This document shows, piece by piece, positions 34,425-43,360 of a stretch of DNA of 43,563 bases. The notes under the pieces were generated by a model. It was given only the letters and a program-made list of their open reading frames with translations. It did not search any database and was not told the DNA's origin. The stretch spans positions 1 to 43,563 of the forward strand of contig DETG01000108.1 of NCBI GenBank assembly GCA_002361535.1, read 5' to 3'. How positions within the stretch are numbered: position 1 is the stretch's first letter; each line of letters opens with the position of its first letter. A program made the position numbers and the translations under genes. The stretch comes from Prevotella sp. UBA3294. Lineage in GTDB: Bacteria; Bacteroidota; Bacteroidia; Bacteroidales; Bacteroidaceae.

Positions 34425-34481
34425 TTTATTATGTTTTTTATTTTGTTTTCGATTATTGATCAGGGAATAGGAAAAAAGACT

Positions 34482-35726
34482 TTATTCATCGCGCATGGCA
34501 TCAACAGGTTTGATACTCATGGCACGCCAGGCAGGAGCAAGACCGGCCAATACGCCCATGACGCCGATGATGAAAGCTGCAAAGAGGGCTGTCCAGAAAT
34601 TCACCTGGAAATGGGCAGCGAGGATCCCGTCTTCGGTGTTTCCTAACTCTAACATCTGTAGCACAAACACGGCGAAGAGGATACCGCTCATACCAGCCAC
34701 TGCCGTGAGGATCACACTCTCTGACACGATCTGGGAGAGGATGACACGAGGGGTGGCACCAATGGCACGCCGTATGCCGATCTCGGTGGTGCGCTCCCTG
34801 ACAGTTACCATCATGATGTTCGACACCCCGATGGCTCCTGCCAACAATGTTCCCAAGCCTACGAGCCAGATGAGGAAATTCACACCCTTGAAGAGGTTGT
34901 CCATCAGCTTAAACAGCACCTCGGTATTGAACACCATCACACCCTGTTCATCGGTAGGATCGACGGTATGGGCACGGGCAATCACCTCGCGCATCCTGGG
35001 GGCGAGGGCCGACATGGTGACACCGGGCTTTCCCGTAGTGCAGATGACGTGCACCTCCTCGCCCATGTTGTAGGTCTGTTGCATCAAAGTGATCGGAATC
35101 GTCACGGCCTCCTCCGACCGTCCGTTGATATTGACACCTCCCTCTTTGTAGTCCACGCCGATCACCTGATAATAGACGGAATCGATACGTATCTGCTTCC
35201 CCGTGGGATCACCCCCGCCGGGAAACAATTCCTTATATACTTTCTTTCCTAACACACACACCTTGCGGCGTTGCGCCATGTCCATGTCGTTGATATACCG
35301 CCCGTAATACATCTTCGGTTCCATCACCTTGGCATATTCGGGAGTGACACCACTCATGTTACAGCTGTTCCGCTTGTCCTTATAAACCGCAGAGTTGCCC
35401 CAGCGAGACACCATGGGAGCCACCACGTCGAGTTCAGGGACCTGTGCTTTCAGGCGATCTACATCGCGATAGACCATTCCCCAGTATCGGCCCTTACGGA
35501 ATCCCTTGTAGGCTTTGGTGGTAGGCTGTGCCCATATCATGGATGAGTTGGTGGCGAAACCTGCAAAGTTCTGTTGCAGCATCTCCTTCAGTCCTTGTCC
35601 TCCACCAATCAGGGCCACGAGCATGAACACACCCCAGAACACACCGAAGCCGGTGAGGAACGAGCGGCTCTTGTTACGTGTGAGCGTATCTAAGATTTCT
35701 CTGTAGTTATCGATATCTATTCTCAT
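34482..35726 (-). CDS. MacB-like ABC permease (FtsX domain), second of two
   Basis: This 414-residue permease has the MacB plan: an N-terminal helix (SRSFLTGFGVFWGVFMLVAL), a large periplasmic MacB-PCD domain (about 60-280) and three C-terminal helices with the FtsX core (AGAIGVSNIMMVTVRERTTE, IGIRRAIGATPR). It has no fused ATPase and uses the separate LolD-like ATPase upstream. It is clearly paralogous to the preceding permease and probably forms a heterodimer with it. The substrate is unknown; peptides, antibiotics or lipoproteins are typical. Confidence 0.9.
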   Translation of the reverse strand: MRIDIDNYREILDTLTRNKSRSFLTGFGVFWGVFMLVALIGGGQGLKEMLQQNFAGFATNSSMIWAQPTTKAYKGFRKGRYWGMVYRDVDRLKAQVPELDVVAPMVSRWGNSAVYKDKRNSCNMSGVTPEYAKVMEPKMYYGRYINDMDMAQRRKVCVLGKKVYKELFPGGGDPTGKQIRIDSVYYQVIGVDYKEGGVNINGRSEEAVTIPITLMQQTYNMGEEVHVICTTGKPGVTMSALAPRMREVIARAHTVDPTDEQGVMVFNTEVLFKLMDNLFKGVNFLIWLVGLGTLLAGAIGVSNIMMVTVRERTTEIGIRRAIGATPRVILSQIVSESVILTAVAGMSGILFAVFVLQMLELGNTEDGILAAHFQVNFWTALFAAFIIGVMGVLAGLAPAWRAMSIKPVDAMRDE

Positions 35727-35782
35727 GTTTCTATGATTTCCAGTTATATCTGTTTTACCTGTCGAACGATTTCTGCCATTAC

Positions 35783-37039
35783 TTACTCAGCCCGCAAGGC
35801 TTCAATAGGACGGATCTTTGCTGCTTTCCGTGCAGGTACCAGTCCGGCAAGGGTTCCCGCGATGATCATCACCACCGTAGCCTCTATACATACGTCAAGC
35901 CCAACGGTGGGGTTCACAAAGAGAGTGGCTTTGAACATACCGGTGTCGATCACGTTATGCCCTAATGTGACATCCATATACTCATTGGCCGCCACACCCA
36001 ACACCATACCGATATAGCCGAAAAAGGTAGTGATGATGACGCTCTCTATGATGATCAGCTTCAGGATCGACCAGGGCTTGGCACCGATAGCCTTACGGAT
36101 GCCGAACTCACGTGTGCGTTCCTTCACGGTGATGAGCATGATGTTCGACACACCGACGATGCCGCTCAACAAGGTGAATAGTCCGACAATCCACAAGGCG
36201 GTGCGGATGATACCGATACCCGTCTGCATCTGGATGTTATCGGTATAGCGGTTCCACAGCCATAAGGCGCGTTCATCATCAGGGGCTGCCTGGTGGTTCT
36301 CGTTGATCTGCGCACGGTAGCTCTTTTCAAAGACTTTGTTCTCCTCTACTGTTTCCAATCCGTGGAAAGAGTATTCGATATTCCCCACACGGTCGCCATA
36401 GCCATACATGGTGCGCATGGTGGTGAAAGCGGTAAAGGCCCCGTTGTTCCGTTCCGACTGATCATTCTTGTAGATGCCCACCACCTGGAAGGCGAAGCTG
36501 CCGATGCGCACATAACGTCCGATCAGGGAGGATATGTCACTGCTGAGTTCCTTGGCTTGCTGCTGACTGATCACCACCGTTTTCCGCTTGTCACGCATGT
36601 CGATCTGGTTGATGAAACGTCCGTAGAGCATCTCGCGTTTCTCAATCTGGGCGTGGTTGGGATAGACACCTGAGAGCGTGATGCTGATATACTGCTGTCC
36701 ATAGGTCATCATCAGTCCGTCTTGTGAATATTCGGCACCCACCTGATCCACATGGTTGGAGAAACGGTGACGGGTGGTTTCCATGTCACGGTCGCGCAAT
36801 GGAACATATCGTCCTTCTTTCAGTCCTTTGTAGGTTTTTGAAGTGTTACCCGGGAATACCTTCATCGAGTTGGCCAAATAACGGTTCATCTGCTGGGTCT
36901 GCGCATTGATCAGTCCGTTGCCCGCTCCTAACAGTACGATGAGCATGAAGATCCCCCATGCCACCGCGAAGCCGGTAAGTGCCGTGCGCAACTTGTTTCG
37001 CTGAGCCGTTGACCATATTTCTGTGAGAATGTCTTGCAT
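35783..37039 (-). CDS. MacB-like ABC permease (FtsX domain), first of two
   Basis: This 418-residue permease has the same architecture: helix 1 (LRTALTGFAVAWGIFMLIVL), periplasmic domain with YSQDGLMMTYGQQYISITLS, then the FtsX core with LLSGIVGVSNIMLITVKERT and REFGIRKAIGAKPWSI. It lies 55 bp after the ATPase gene and 56 bp before its paralogue. The ATPase-permease-permease-adaptor-TolC order gives a complete tripartite export system. Confidence 0.9.
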   Translation of the reverse strand: MQDILTEIWSTAQRNKLRTALTGFAVAWGIFMLIVLLGAGNGLINAQTQQMNRYLANSMKVFPGNTSKTYKGLKEGRYVPLRDRDMETTRHRFSNHVDQVGAEYSQDGLMMTYGQQYISITLSGVYPNHAQIEKREMLYGRFINQIDMRDKRKTVVISQQQAKELSSDISSLIGRYVRIGSFAFQVVGIYKNDQSERNNGAFTAFTTMRTMYGYGDRVGNIEYSFHGLETVEENKVFEKSYRAQINENHQAAPDDERALWLWNRYTDNIQMQTGIGIIRTALWIVGLFTLLSGIVGVSNIMLITVKERTREFGIRKAIGAKPWSILKLIIIESVIITTFFGYIGMVLGVAANEYMDVTLGHNVIDTGMFKATLFVNPTVGLDVCIEATVVMIIAGTLAGLVPARKAAKIRPIEALRAE

Positions 37040-37094
37040 GTGATTGTTGATTAGTGGTAGTGATTCTACTCGTTGTGAATAGTGATACCCGTTG

Positions 37095-37814
37095 TTATTT
37101 CATGATGCCACCGATGCCGAAAGGTGATGCCTTATGATCGAGGTTCTCATCGATCGCTCCGATTACCCCGTCCTTGATGTGCACGATCTTGTTCGTCTCG
37201 TTGGCCACACCACTCTCGTGGGTCACCACCACGATGGTCATCCCCTCTTCGGCATTGAGTTTTTTGAGCAGCTGCATCACCTCCACAGATGTCTTCGAGT
37301 CGAGTGCACCCGTGGGTTCGTCGGCGAGGATGATCTGTGGATGGGTGATGAGTGCTCTGGCAATCGCTACACGTTGTTTCTGTCCGCCCGACAACTCATT
37401 GGGGTAATGGTCAGCCCAATCGAGGAGTCCTAACCGATCCAGATAGTCCATGGCTAACTGATGGCGTTTGCGACGGCTCACGCCCTGGTAGAACAGAGGC
37501 AGTTCCACGTTCTCCACGGCAGTCTTGAACGAGATGAGGTTAAAACTCTGGAAGATGAAGCCGATCATACGGTTACGGTATTCGGCAGCACGGCGCTCAC
37601 TCAGATCTTTGATGAGCGTGTCGGCCAGAATATATTCTCCTGTATCGTAGTTGTCGAGAATACCCAATATATTAAGTAAGGTGGATTTCCCCGAACCGCT
37701 GGCTCCCATGATGCTCACAAACTCTCCCTTCGCAATGTCGAGGTTGATGCCCTTGAGCACATGGAGGGGCTGCGCACCGAAGTAGGTCTTGTTGATGTCT
37801 TTTAAATGTATCAT
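37095..37814 (-). CDS. LolD/MacB-type ABC transporter ATPase
   Basis: This 239-residue ATPase of the MacB/LolD subfamily has Walker A GASGSGKST (residues 37-45), signature LSGGQKQRVAIARAL, Walker B ILADEPTGALDSKTS and H-loop VVVTHES. It powers the two FtsX-type permeases encoded next. The C-terminal extension of about 20 residues (NLDHKASPFGIGGIMK) exceeds the usual LolD length. It lies 90 bp after the GntR gene. No consensus promoter is seen in that gap, so read-through from the upstream ABC operon is possible. Confidence 0.93.
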   Translation of the reverse strand: MIHLKDINKTYFGAQPLHVLKGINLDIAKGEFVSIMGASGSGKSTLLNILGILDNYDTGEYILADTLIKDLSERRAAEYRNRMIGFIFQSFNLISFKTAVENVELPLFYQGVSRRKRHQLAMDYLDRLGLLDWADHYPNELSGGQKQRVAIARALITHPQIILADEPTGALDSKTSVEVMQLLKKLNAEEGMTIVVVTHESGVANETNKIVHIKDGVIGAIDENLDHKASPFGIGGIMK

Positions 37815-37904
37815 TTGTTATGGATTGATGCCTGTTTGACGAGAGAGGTTTTGGCAGAGTTGCACGATCTCATCATACAGGGGTACATTTAACTTTTCTT
37901 GGCA

Positions 37905-38264
37905 TTACTCCTTGAAGCCCTTCCATGCCTCATCGATCTCGGAAATGTCAATGCCCAACAGCTGCATGTGACGGAACATCTCGGGCAGTTTCTCTTTCAT
38001 GAAGACCTTCTTCCGTTCCCGCAGGATTTTCTTCTTCGCCCCCTTGGTGACGAAATAGCCTAAGCCTCGTTTGTTGTAGATGATCTCGCTGCGTGCCAGC
38101 TCGTCGTAGGCTTTCACTGCCGTGTTGGTGTTCACCTGCAGCAGTACGGCATACTCTCGCACACTGGGGATGCGCTCATCATCCTGATAGGTTCCCGCTA
38201 ATATCTCGTCGCACAGGCGGTCGGCTATCTGAATGTAAATAGCTTTGTCATTACTGAATATCAT
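37905..38264 (-). CDS. GntR-family transcriptional regulator, YtrA subfamily
   Basis: This 119-residue regulator has a winged helix-turn-helix at residues ~8-75 (YIQIADRLCDEILAGTYQDD, RIPSVREYAVLLQVNTNTAV, RGLGYFVTKGA) and only a short helical tail, as in YtrA-type regulators that control adjacent ABC transporters. It is the last gene of the ABC operon, with a 4-bp overlap with the permease before it. A palindrome at 41351-41372, at the operon's predicted promoter, is the likely operator. Repression is probably relieved by envelope or antibiotic stress; the signal is unknown. Confidence 0.9.
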   Translation of the reverse strand: MIFSNDKAIYIQIADRLCDEILAGTYQDDERIPSVREYAVLLQVNTNTAVKAYDELARSEIIYNKRGLGYFVTKGAKKKILRERKKVFMKEKLPEMFRHMQLLGIDISEIDEAWKGFKE

Positions 38265-39082
38265 AAGTTCGTCGTTTTGTTATTAATCAATTGATAGTTC
38301 TTGAAGATACGGTAGCTCAGCCAGTAGTTGCAGGCTGCCCATAGCAAACCTCCGAGGATGCACAGCCAAATGAAGACTTTGAAAAGCTGTGAGATAATGT
38401 CCCATGTGCGCAACTTGTCGATGTTGGATGAGATGAGGTATCCCAGAAGACATACAGCCAGCAGTAATGCCGTCGAGACAAAGCTGAAGGCATTCTTGCG
38501 AAGGGCGGCTCCAGCCAAAAGATACATGGAATGTAGCCAAACAACAGCTGAGAAGAGGAAGAGGCATTCCGTCAGTCTCGTGGGAAGGGTGTCTTGCGGC
38601 AGAAAGATAAAGATACCGCTCACGACCTCGCGCAGACAGGACACCATACCTACTTGACTGAACAGAGGTATCACCACCATGCGCAGCATGTCACCCAGGA
38701 CGAATGCCGACAGGAGGCAAAGGGGTGAGATGAGAAGCACATAGATGAAGAGCACCGTAAACTTCTCCGCATTCGAGGCGGGCAGTGTCAGGAAAATGGT
38801 TCCGATGCGCTTGTTACTGATCTTGTTGAACAGTGTGGTCTGGATGTAGAGGACCAGGATCAGTGTGGCACCGAGCCAGAAGCCGGTTATCCCACTGACT
38901 AAATTTGAATACTGAAGTAACCATGCTTGATGATCAGTCTTAGCCATGGCCCACAGCATGAAACACTCTCCTACAAACACACAGAGGAAAACACCTACCG
39001 TCCATGCCAGTAATGGGTTGCGGTTCACCTGAAGATACCACTTGAGCACATTCAGGAATCTATTGAATTGAAACTTTTCCAT
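38261..39082 (-). CDS. ABC-2-like permease B
   Basis: This 273-residue membrane protein has about six helices (LLAWTVGVFLCVFVGECFML, LVSGITGFWLGATLILVLYI, FVLGDMLRMVVIPLFSQVGM and three near the C terminus). It begins MEKFQFNRFLNVLKWYLQVN and ends CNYWLSYRIFKNYQLIN, closely echoing the preceding permease (MENFNISRFGKMLRW ... FNYWLSFRLFCRRQLI). The two are therefore diverged duplicates and likely a heterodimeric membrane domain. The substrate is unknown. Confidence 0.8.
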   Translation of the reverse strand: MEKFQFNRFLNVLKWYLQVNRNPLLAWTVGVFLCVFVGECFMLWAMAKTDHQAWLLQYSNLVSGITGFWLGATLILVLYIQTTLFNKISNKRIGTIFLTLPASNAEKFTVLFIYVLLISPLCLLSAFVLGDMLRMVVIPLFSQVGMVSCLREVVSGIFIFLPQDTLPTRLTECLFLFSAVVWLHSMYLLAGAALRKNAFSFVSTALLLAVCLLGYLISSNIDKLRTWDIISQLFKVFIWLCILGGLLWAACNYWLSYRIFKNYQLINNKTTNL

Positions 39083-39084
39083 GA

Positions 39085-39846
39085 TTAATGATTGATGAAT
39101 TGACCAATGAGCTGACGACGGCAGAATAACCGGAATGACAGCCAGTAGTTAAACACGATGATCACACAGCAAATGGTATATTCTATCCAGTCGGGTACAA
39201 CAAGCTGCCCTTGGGAAGAATGAGTGTGAAGAAGTACGCTTATGATGATGGCGGCAACCACGATGAGTGCAAGGGTGGTGAACACCCAGGAATACTTCAC
39301 ATTTCGGAAAAGGTTGGCACCTGCCAGGTAGCAGGAGTGTAGCATGGTGAGGCTGACCATTGAGCCCAGCACCTCCTGTAACGGCTGTCTTTCCAAATAA
39401 CCCGAGCCGTTGATAAGATGACAGATAATCAGTTGTGCCGACGAGGGTATGAAGATCAGTGAGATAAGATACAACATGATATCAGCTAAGAAGATCATCA
39501 CGACAACACCAACGCCCTGCAGTATGGAGGAGAGGTAACGGGCAAGGAACTTCTCGATATTACTGGCTGGCAACAGGTTCAGGGCACGCCAGTCATCACG
39601 TGACTTCATTGAGTAGTGCATGTTACTGGCTGTGCAGACATAAGCTACGACAAGGCAGATCACCACGGCGAAGCTCATGGCCTTCATACCTTCTCTGGCA
39701 CCCATTGATGCACCTATGTGCATGAAAAGGAAGCAGAGTGTAAGACCTAACAGTCCTTGCAGCTGTGAACGCACGAATTCGTTCTTGTCATGCCAGAATG
39801 TCCAGCGTAGCATCTTGCCGAAACGGCTTATATTGAAGTTTTCCAT
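39085..39846 (-). CDS. ABC-2-like permease A
   Basis: This 253-residue membrane protein has about six helices (LLGLTLCFLFMHIGASMGA, MSFAVVICLVVAYVCTA, GVVVMIFLADIMLYLISLIF, WVFTTLALIVVAAIIISVLL). It shares start and end motifs with permease B and includes the LLPASNIEKFLARYL segment that permease B has as LPASNAEKFTVLFIY. It lies 2 bp before permease B and 19 bp after the ATPase. No enzymatic motif is seen. Confidence 0.8.
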   Translation of the reverse strand: MENFNISRFGKMLRWTFWHDKNEFVRSQLQGLLGLTLCFLFMHIGASMGAREGMKAMSFAVVICLVVAYVCTASNMHYSMKSRDDWRALNLLPASNIEKFLARYLSSILQGVGVVVMIFLADIMLYLISLIFIPSSAQLIICHLINGSGYLERQPLQEVLGSMVSLTMLHSCYLAGANLFRNVKYSWVFTTLALIVVAAIIISVLLHTHSSQGQLVVPDWIEYTICCVIIVFNYWLSFRLFCRRQLIGQFINH

Positions 39847-39865
39847 TTTCTTTGTCTCTATGTTT

Positions 39866-40684
39866 TTAAATCTTTCCTAAGGTCACAGCATTGAAGAGCA
39901 GTTCGAGGTTCAACTGGGTCTCTGCATCACCCTCTCCACGTTGGGCAATCACGGCATTGCCTTGCAGCGACGGCTCGGCATAGATCACGTCATCATCTGC
40001 CTGTCCAGGCTGACGGAACTCAAAGGTATATTTCTCGCAGATGTCGGCCACGCTGGCATCGAGGAGCAGATGACTATGGTCGAGGATCAAGATGTGATCC
40101 AGCAGCTGCTCCACATCGTGCACCTGGTGGGTGGAGATAATCAACGTACGGTCATCAGTCATGTGGTTGGCCACCACCCTGCGGAACTGTGTCTTGCTTG
40201 GGATGTCCAGACCATTGGTAGGCTCATCCATCAATAGCAGTTTTGTCCCCGCCGCAAGGGCAAAGCTCATGAACACCTTCTTCTTCTGCCCCATCGAGAG
40301 GGTATTCAGATGGAGGGAGCTTGGCAGATCAAAGTCGGACAGACAGCTTTCGAGCACCTCACGACTGAAATGGGGATAAAACGGCTGATTGATATGGATA
40401 TACTGTTCGAGGGTTATCTTTGGAAGATCGAATTCCTCGGGAACGATGAACAATTCCTGTAACACCTCCGGACGGCGCAGACGTGTTTCCATACCGTTGA
40501 TGCGGATGGATCCCTTCTGGGCGTGAAGGAGTCCGCTGATCAAATACAACAGGGTACTCTTGCCTGTTCCGTTCTTACCTAACAGTCCGTAGATGTTGTT
40601 CTCGTGCAGACTCAGACTGAAGTCGTTGAACACCTGTTGCTTGGCACCTGCATAGTGGTAGCTGATGTTTTGTATCTCAATCAT
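39866..40684 (-). CDS. ABC transporter ATP-binding protein
   Basis: This 272-residue ATPase has Walker A LLGKNGTGKSTLLYLISGLL (about residue 35), signature LSMGQKKKVFMSFALA, Walker B LLLMDEPTNGLDIPSKTQF and switch His in ISTHQVHDVEQ. A ~60-residue C-terminal extension lies beyond the ATPase core. This matches the YtrB-like exporters regulated by short GntR proteins. Its partners are permeases A and B. It is 101 bp downstream of the DUF3836-like gene, a gap that carries 22-bp direct repeats. Confidence 0.92.
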   Translation of the reverse strand: MIEIQNISYHYAGAKQQVFNDFSLSLHENNIYGLLGKNGTGKSTLLYLISGLLHAQKGSIRINGMETRLRRPEVLQELFIVPEEFDLPKITLEQYIHINQPFYPHFSREVLESCLSDFDLPSSLHLNTLSMGQKKKVFMSFALAAGTKLLLMDEPTNGLDIPSKTQFRRVVANHMTDDRTLIISTHQVHDVEQLLDHILILDHSHLLLDASVADICEKYTFEFRQPGQADDDVIYAEPSLQGNAVIAQRGEGDAETQLNLELLFNAVTLGKI

Positions 40685-40714
40685 AATATCATTCTTTGTT
40701 TAACAGGGTTATAT

Positions 40715-40770
40715 TACTTTTCTCTTGGAGTTAGAATACTTCTCTCTTGGGGTTAGAATACTTTTCTCCT
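40715..40770. repeat. 22-bp direct repeats before the ABC ATPase gene
   Basis: Units at 40715-40736 and 40737-40758 share TACTT, TCTC, TTGG and GTTAGAA with only two differences; a third partial copy (TACTTTTCTCCT) follows at 40759-40770. The period is about two helical turns, compatible with cooperative protein binding or a small RNA element. Confidence 0.65.
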
Positions 40771-40785
40771 ATCCTTGTATTACGT

Positions 40786-41268
40786 TTATCTCGATGCCAG
40801 GAGTATTCCCTCCGTGGGGTTCATCACAAACATGCCGCCCTCCGATGTAAAATCCTTGTCTTCTGCCTGACGGCGCAGATAGTTCACGGCCATCACCTGA
40901 TTGAAGGCATAGTGGTAAACGGCTTTCTCCATCACAGGAAGGTAGGCCTGACCGTTACGATCCCATTTCCGCATCGCCACCTCATAGCCCTCTGTGGTGT
41001 AGGTCAGTTCGAGACAACGCTCATTGACCCATTGGTTTCTCTGACTGTCCCAGCGCATGGTCTCTTTTTTTACCAAACGGTCCTGCTCGTCATACTCATA
41101 ATGATAAGCCACTTTGCCTGAGAGGCTCTGACCATCTTCTGTATATACATACATGGTTGTCACCTTGCCGTTCTCCATGTCGGCATTGTAATAGTAATTT
41201 GAGTTCTGGTTCTCTGCTGCATTCAGATACATACTGAAAATGGCAGCTGCGGTAATGATAGTTTGCAT
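40786..41268 (-). CDS. Small secreted DUF3836-like protein
   Basis: This 160-residue protein has a short hydrophobic N-terminal signal (MQTIITAAAIFSMYLNAAEN) and a beta-rich, Tyr/Asp-rich body (KVAYHYEYDEQDRLVKKETM, RCLELTYTTEGYEVAMRKWD) resembling DUF3836, small exported Bacteroidota proteins of unknown function. It is the first gene below a strong promoter with a GntR-like operator, so it is probably co-regulated with the ABC transporter downstream. No active-site motif is visible. Confidence 0.65.
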   Translation of the reverse strand: MQTIITAAAIFSMYLNAAENQNSNYYYNADMENGKVTTMYVYTEDGQSLSGKVAYHYEYDEQDRLVKKETMRWDSQRNQWVNERCLELTYTTEGYEVAMRKWDRNGQAYLPVMEKAVYHYAFNQVMAVNYLRRQAEDKDFTSEGGMFVMNPTEGILLASR

Positions 41269-41350
41269 AATTCTATTCTTTTAATGTTTAACGTTCTTGA
41301 TTCTGTCTCGCCATCACCCTTCAAAAACAGGTATGTTTGTCGGTGTAATG

Positions 41351-41372
41351 GTGTACTACCTTAATAGTACAC
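41351..41372 (-). promoter_or_regulatory. Palindromic candidate operator for the GntR regulator
   Basis: GTGTACTA (41351-41358), a 6-nt spacer and TAGTACAC (41365-41372) form a perfect inverted repeat over the predicted transcription start, 2 bp downstream of the -7 element. It resembles YtrA-type operators (AGTGTA...TACACT). Binding there would block initiation. Confidence 0.7.
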
Positions 41373-41374
41373 TG

Positions 41375-41406
41375 CAAAAGTAGTGCTTTTAGGAATACCC
41401 TCCAAA
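41375..41406 (-). promoter_or_regulatory. Promoter of the DUF3836/ABC/GntR operon
   Basis: On the minus strand TTTG (41403-41406), 20 nt, then TACTTTTG (41375-41382) is an excellent Bacteroidota promoter. The leader to the first gene would be about 100 nt. From 41407 to 41582 no further gene or structure is evident. Confidence 0.8.
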
Positions 41407-41582
41407 TATTTCGAGCATTTTTTTCATCAGAATGTGCGTTTTTAACTCTTGTTTACAAATACACCTTATTATATTATATCAATCCTCGCATTCTTAACTG
41501 TCGAGGGTGCGAAGGTGCGAGAGAACGTCCCTCCAATGAAACAGACAAAACTTTTGAAAGAAATACAAACTAAAAGACAAAA

Positions 41583-41612
41583 AAAGGAACTGCAAACATC
41601 AGCAGTTCCTTT
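41583..41612 (-). terminator. Intrinsic terminator after cysK
   Basis: On the minus strand an 11-bp perfect stem, AAAGGAACTGC/GCAGTTCCTTT with an 8-nt loop, is followed by TTTTTGTCTTTTAG. It begins 29 bp after the cysK stop. Confidence 0.9.
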
Positions 41613-41640
41613 CTTTCTATAGACTACAAATCATTTGTTT

Positions 41641-42588
41641 TTACAAAGGATAGTCTTCGAATGCATAGAGCACGGTGGAAAGATAGCGCTCACCTGTGTC
41701 GGGCAGCAGCACCACAATCTTCTTCCCCTTGTTTTCCTCACGTTTGGCAATCTCGGCAGCAGCAAAGAGGGCGGCTCCGGCAGAGATGCCCACAAGCAGT
41801 CCTTCCTGCTGGGCCACTTCACGCCCCGTGCGGATGGCATCATCGTTTTCCACGTCGAACACCTCGTCAATCACTTTGCCGTCGTAGGTGTTGGGCACGA
41901 AGCCTGCACCAATACCCTGAATCTTGTGCGGGCCACTCTGTCCGCCGTTCAGTACGGGTGACGACTTAGGCTCCACGGCAATCACTTTCACCTCGGGGTT
42001 CTGCTCCTTCAGATATTTACCTGCTCCCGAAATGGTGCCGCCTGTTCCCACACCGGCTACCAGGATATCCACATTGCCGTCGGTGTCGCGCCATATTTCC
42101 GGTCCTGTAGTGGCATAGTGGCGAGCGGGGTTGGCCGGATTCTCAAACTGCTGCAGGATAACGCTGCCAGGAGTGGCATCGCGCAGTGCCTCAGCAGCAC
42201 GGATGGCCCCAGGCATGCCGTCCTTACCAGGGGTGAGGCGCACCTCGGCCCCGTAGGCCTTCACCAGGTTGCGACGCTCCACGCTCATCGTCTCGGGCAT
42301 GGTCAGAATGAGATGGTAGCCCTTCACGGCGCTCACCAGTGCCAGTCCCACACCGGTATTGCCGCTGGTGGGTTCGATGATGGTGGCTCCGGGTTTCAGT
42401 ATGCCACGCTGCTCGGCGTCTTCTATCATGGCCAGGGCGATGCGGTCTTTGACACTGCCGCCCGGGTTGAAATACTCTACTTTGGCAATGACGGGTGTCT
42501 CAATGCCCTTTGCCTGTGAAAACTTGTTGAGCTCAAGTAGTGGGGTGTTGCCGATGAGCTCGGTCAGCTGTGTTGCAATCTTAGCCAT
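41641..42588 (-). CDS. cysK: Cysteine synthase A (O-acetylserine sulfhydrylase)
   Basis: This PLP enzyme makes cysteine from O-acetylserine and sulfide. The 315 residues carry the PLP lysine Lys47 in YFNPGGSVKDRIA, the substrate loop EPTSGNTGVGLALVSAVKG, the phosphate-binding GVGTGGTISGAGKYL and IQGIGAGFVPNTYD near the C terminus, all CysK signatures. Length and motifs favour CysK over cystathionine beta-synthase. It ends at a strong terminator and follows the dehydrogenase gene by 36 bp. Proximity to a metY-like gene makes a sulfur-assimilation cluster. Confidence 0.95.
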   Translation of the reverse strand: MAKIATQLTELIGNTPLLELNKFSQAKGIETPVIAKVEYFNPGGSVKDRIALAMIEDAEQRGILKPGATIIEPTSGNTGVGLALVSAVKGYHLILTMPETMSVERRNLVKAYGAEVRLTPGKDGMPGAIRAAEALRDATPGSVILQQFENPANPARHYATTGPEIWRDTDGNVDILVAGVGTGGTISGAGKYLKEQNPEVKVIAVEPKSSPVLNGGQSGPHKIQGIGAGFVPNTYDGKVIDEVFDVENDDAIRTGREVAQQEGLLVGISAGAALFAAAEIAKREENKGKKIVVLLPDTGERYLSTVLYAFEDYPL

Positions 42589-42624
42589 AACTGGATATTT
42601 TTTTGTTTTTATGAATTCTAATTC

Positions 42625-43335
42625 TCAATTCTCTTTCACGATGGGGTATAGTTCGATGAACTCTCCCTGATGGTTCTGCCCGTCGTTGATGAGTTCAGCC
42701 GTCTTGCGGCCCACCGTCTCGATGTCGTGGAAACCCGGTAGAGCCATGTTTCCGTTCAGGTCGGTGGTGGTGGGACCCGGATGCACGGAGAAGATTTCCA
42801 CGGGTGTGCCGTTCTGCTCGAACTCGGTGGCCATCACGCCCATCATGGCGTTCTGTGCAGCCTTGCTGGCCACGTAGGCCAGTGGATGCCAGTAGGGACT
42901 GATTTCCGACGGCACGGTGATGTTGACGATTCTTACGCCATTCTGTTCGAGTAGTGGCAGCAGGGCCTTGGTCAGCGCGAAGGTGCCGACGAAGTTCACT
43001 TCGAGGGTCTTCCTGATGTCGGCGATTTCCGTGTGCTGGCTGTCCACGCTCATGTCGCCCGGTATGCCGGCATTGTTGACGAGCAGCGACAGTCCGCTGA
43101 ATCTCTCACCCACCTCCCTGACAGCCTGTTCCAGACTGTCGGGGTCGGTCAGCTCGATGTATGTCCAGCCTATCACGTCAACTCCTGCTGAGGCTAATTC
43201 GCCGATGGCTTTCTCTGCGCGCTCCCTGTTGCGTGCGCCGATAATCACTTTCCATCCACTCAGCCCGAGGTGTTTTGCGATGCCGAAACCGATTCCTTTG
43301 TTGGCACCTGTCACCAATGCTATTTGATTACTCAC
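42625..43335 (-). CDS. Short-chain dehydrogenase/reductase
   Basis: This 236-residue classical SDR has the cofactor motif TGANKGIG (residues 9-16), NNAG (about 87-90) and the catalytic Ser143, Tyr154 and Lys158 (LAYVASKAA). The open frame extends to 43371, but the -7 promoter element occupies 43361-43368, so translation must begin lower; the GTG at 43335 (VSNQIALVTG) gives the standard SDR N terminus. The substrate is unknown. It resembles plant-type carbonyl reductase-like SDRs. Confidence 0.88.
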   Translation of the reverse strand: MSNQIALVTGANKGIGFGIAKHLGLSGWKVIIGARNRERAEKAIGELASAGVDVIGWTYIELTDPDSLEQAVREVGERFSGLSLLVNNAGIPGDMSVDSQHTEIADIRKTLEVNFVGTFALTKALLPLLEQNGVRIVNITVPSEISPYWHPLAYVASKAAQNAMMGVMATEFEQNGTPVEIFSVHPGPTTTDLNGNMALPGFHDIETVGRKTAELINDGQNHQGEFIELYPIVKEN

Positions 43336-43360
43336 GTTCTTTTTCTCTTTGTTTACGTTG

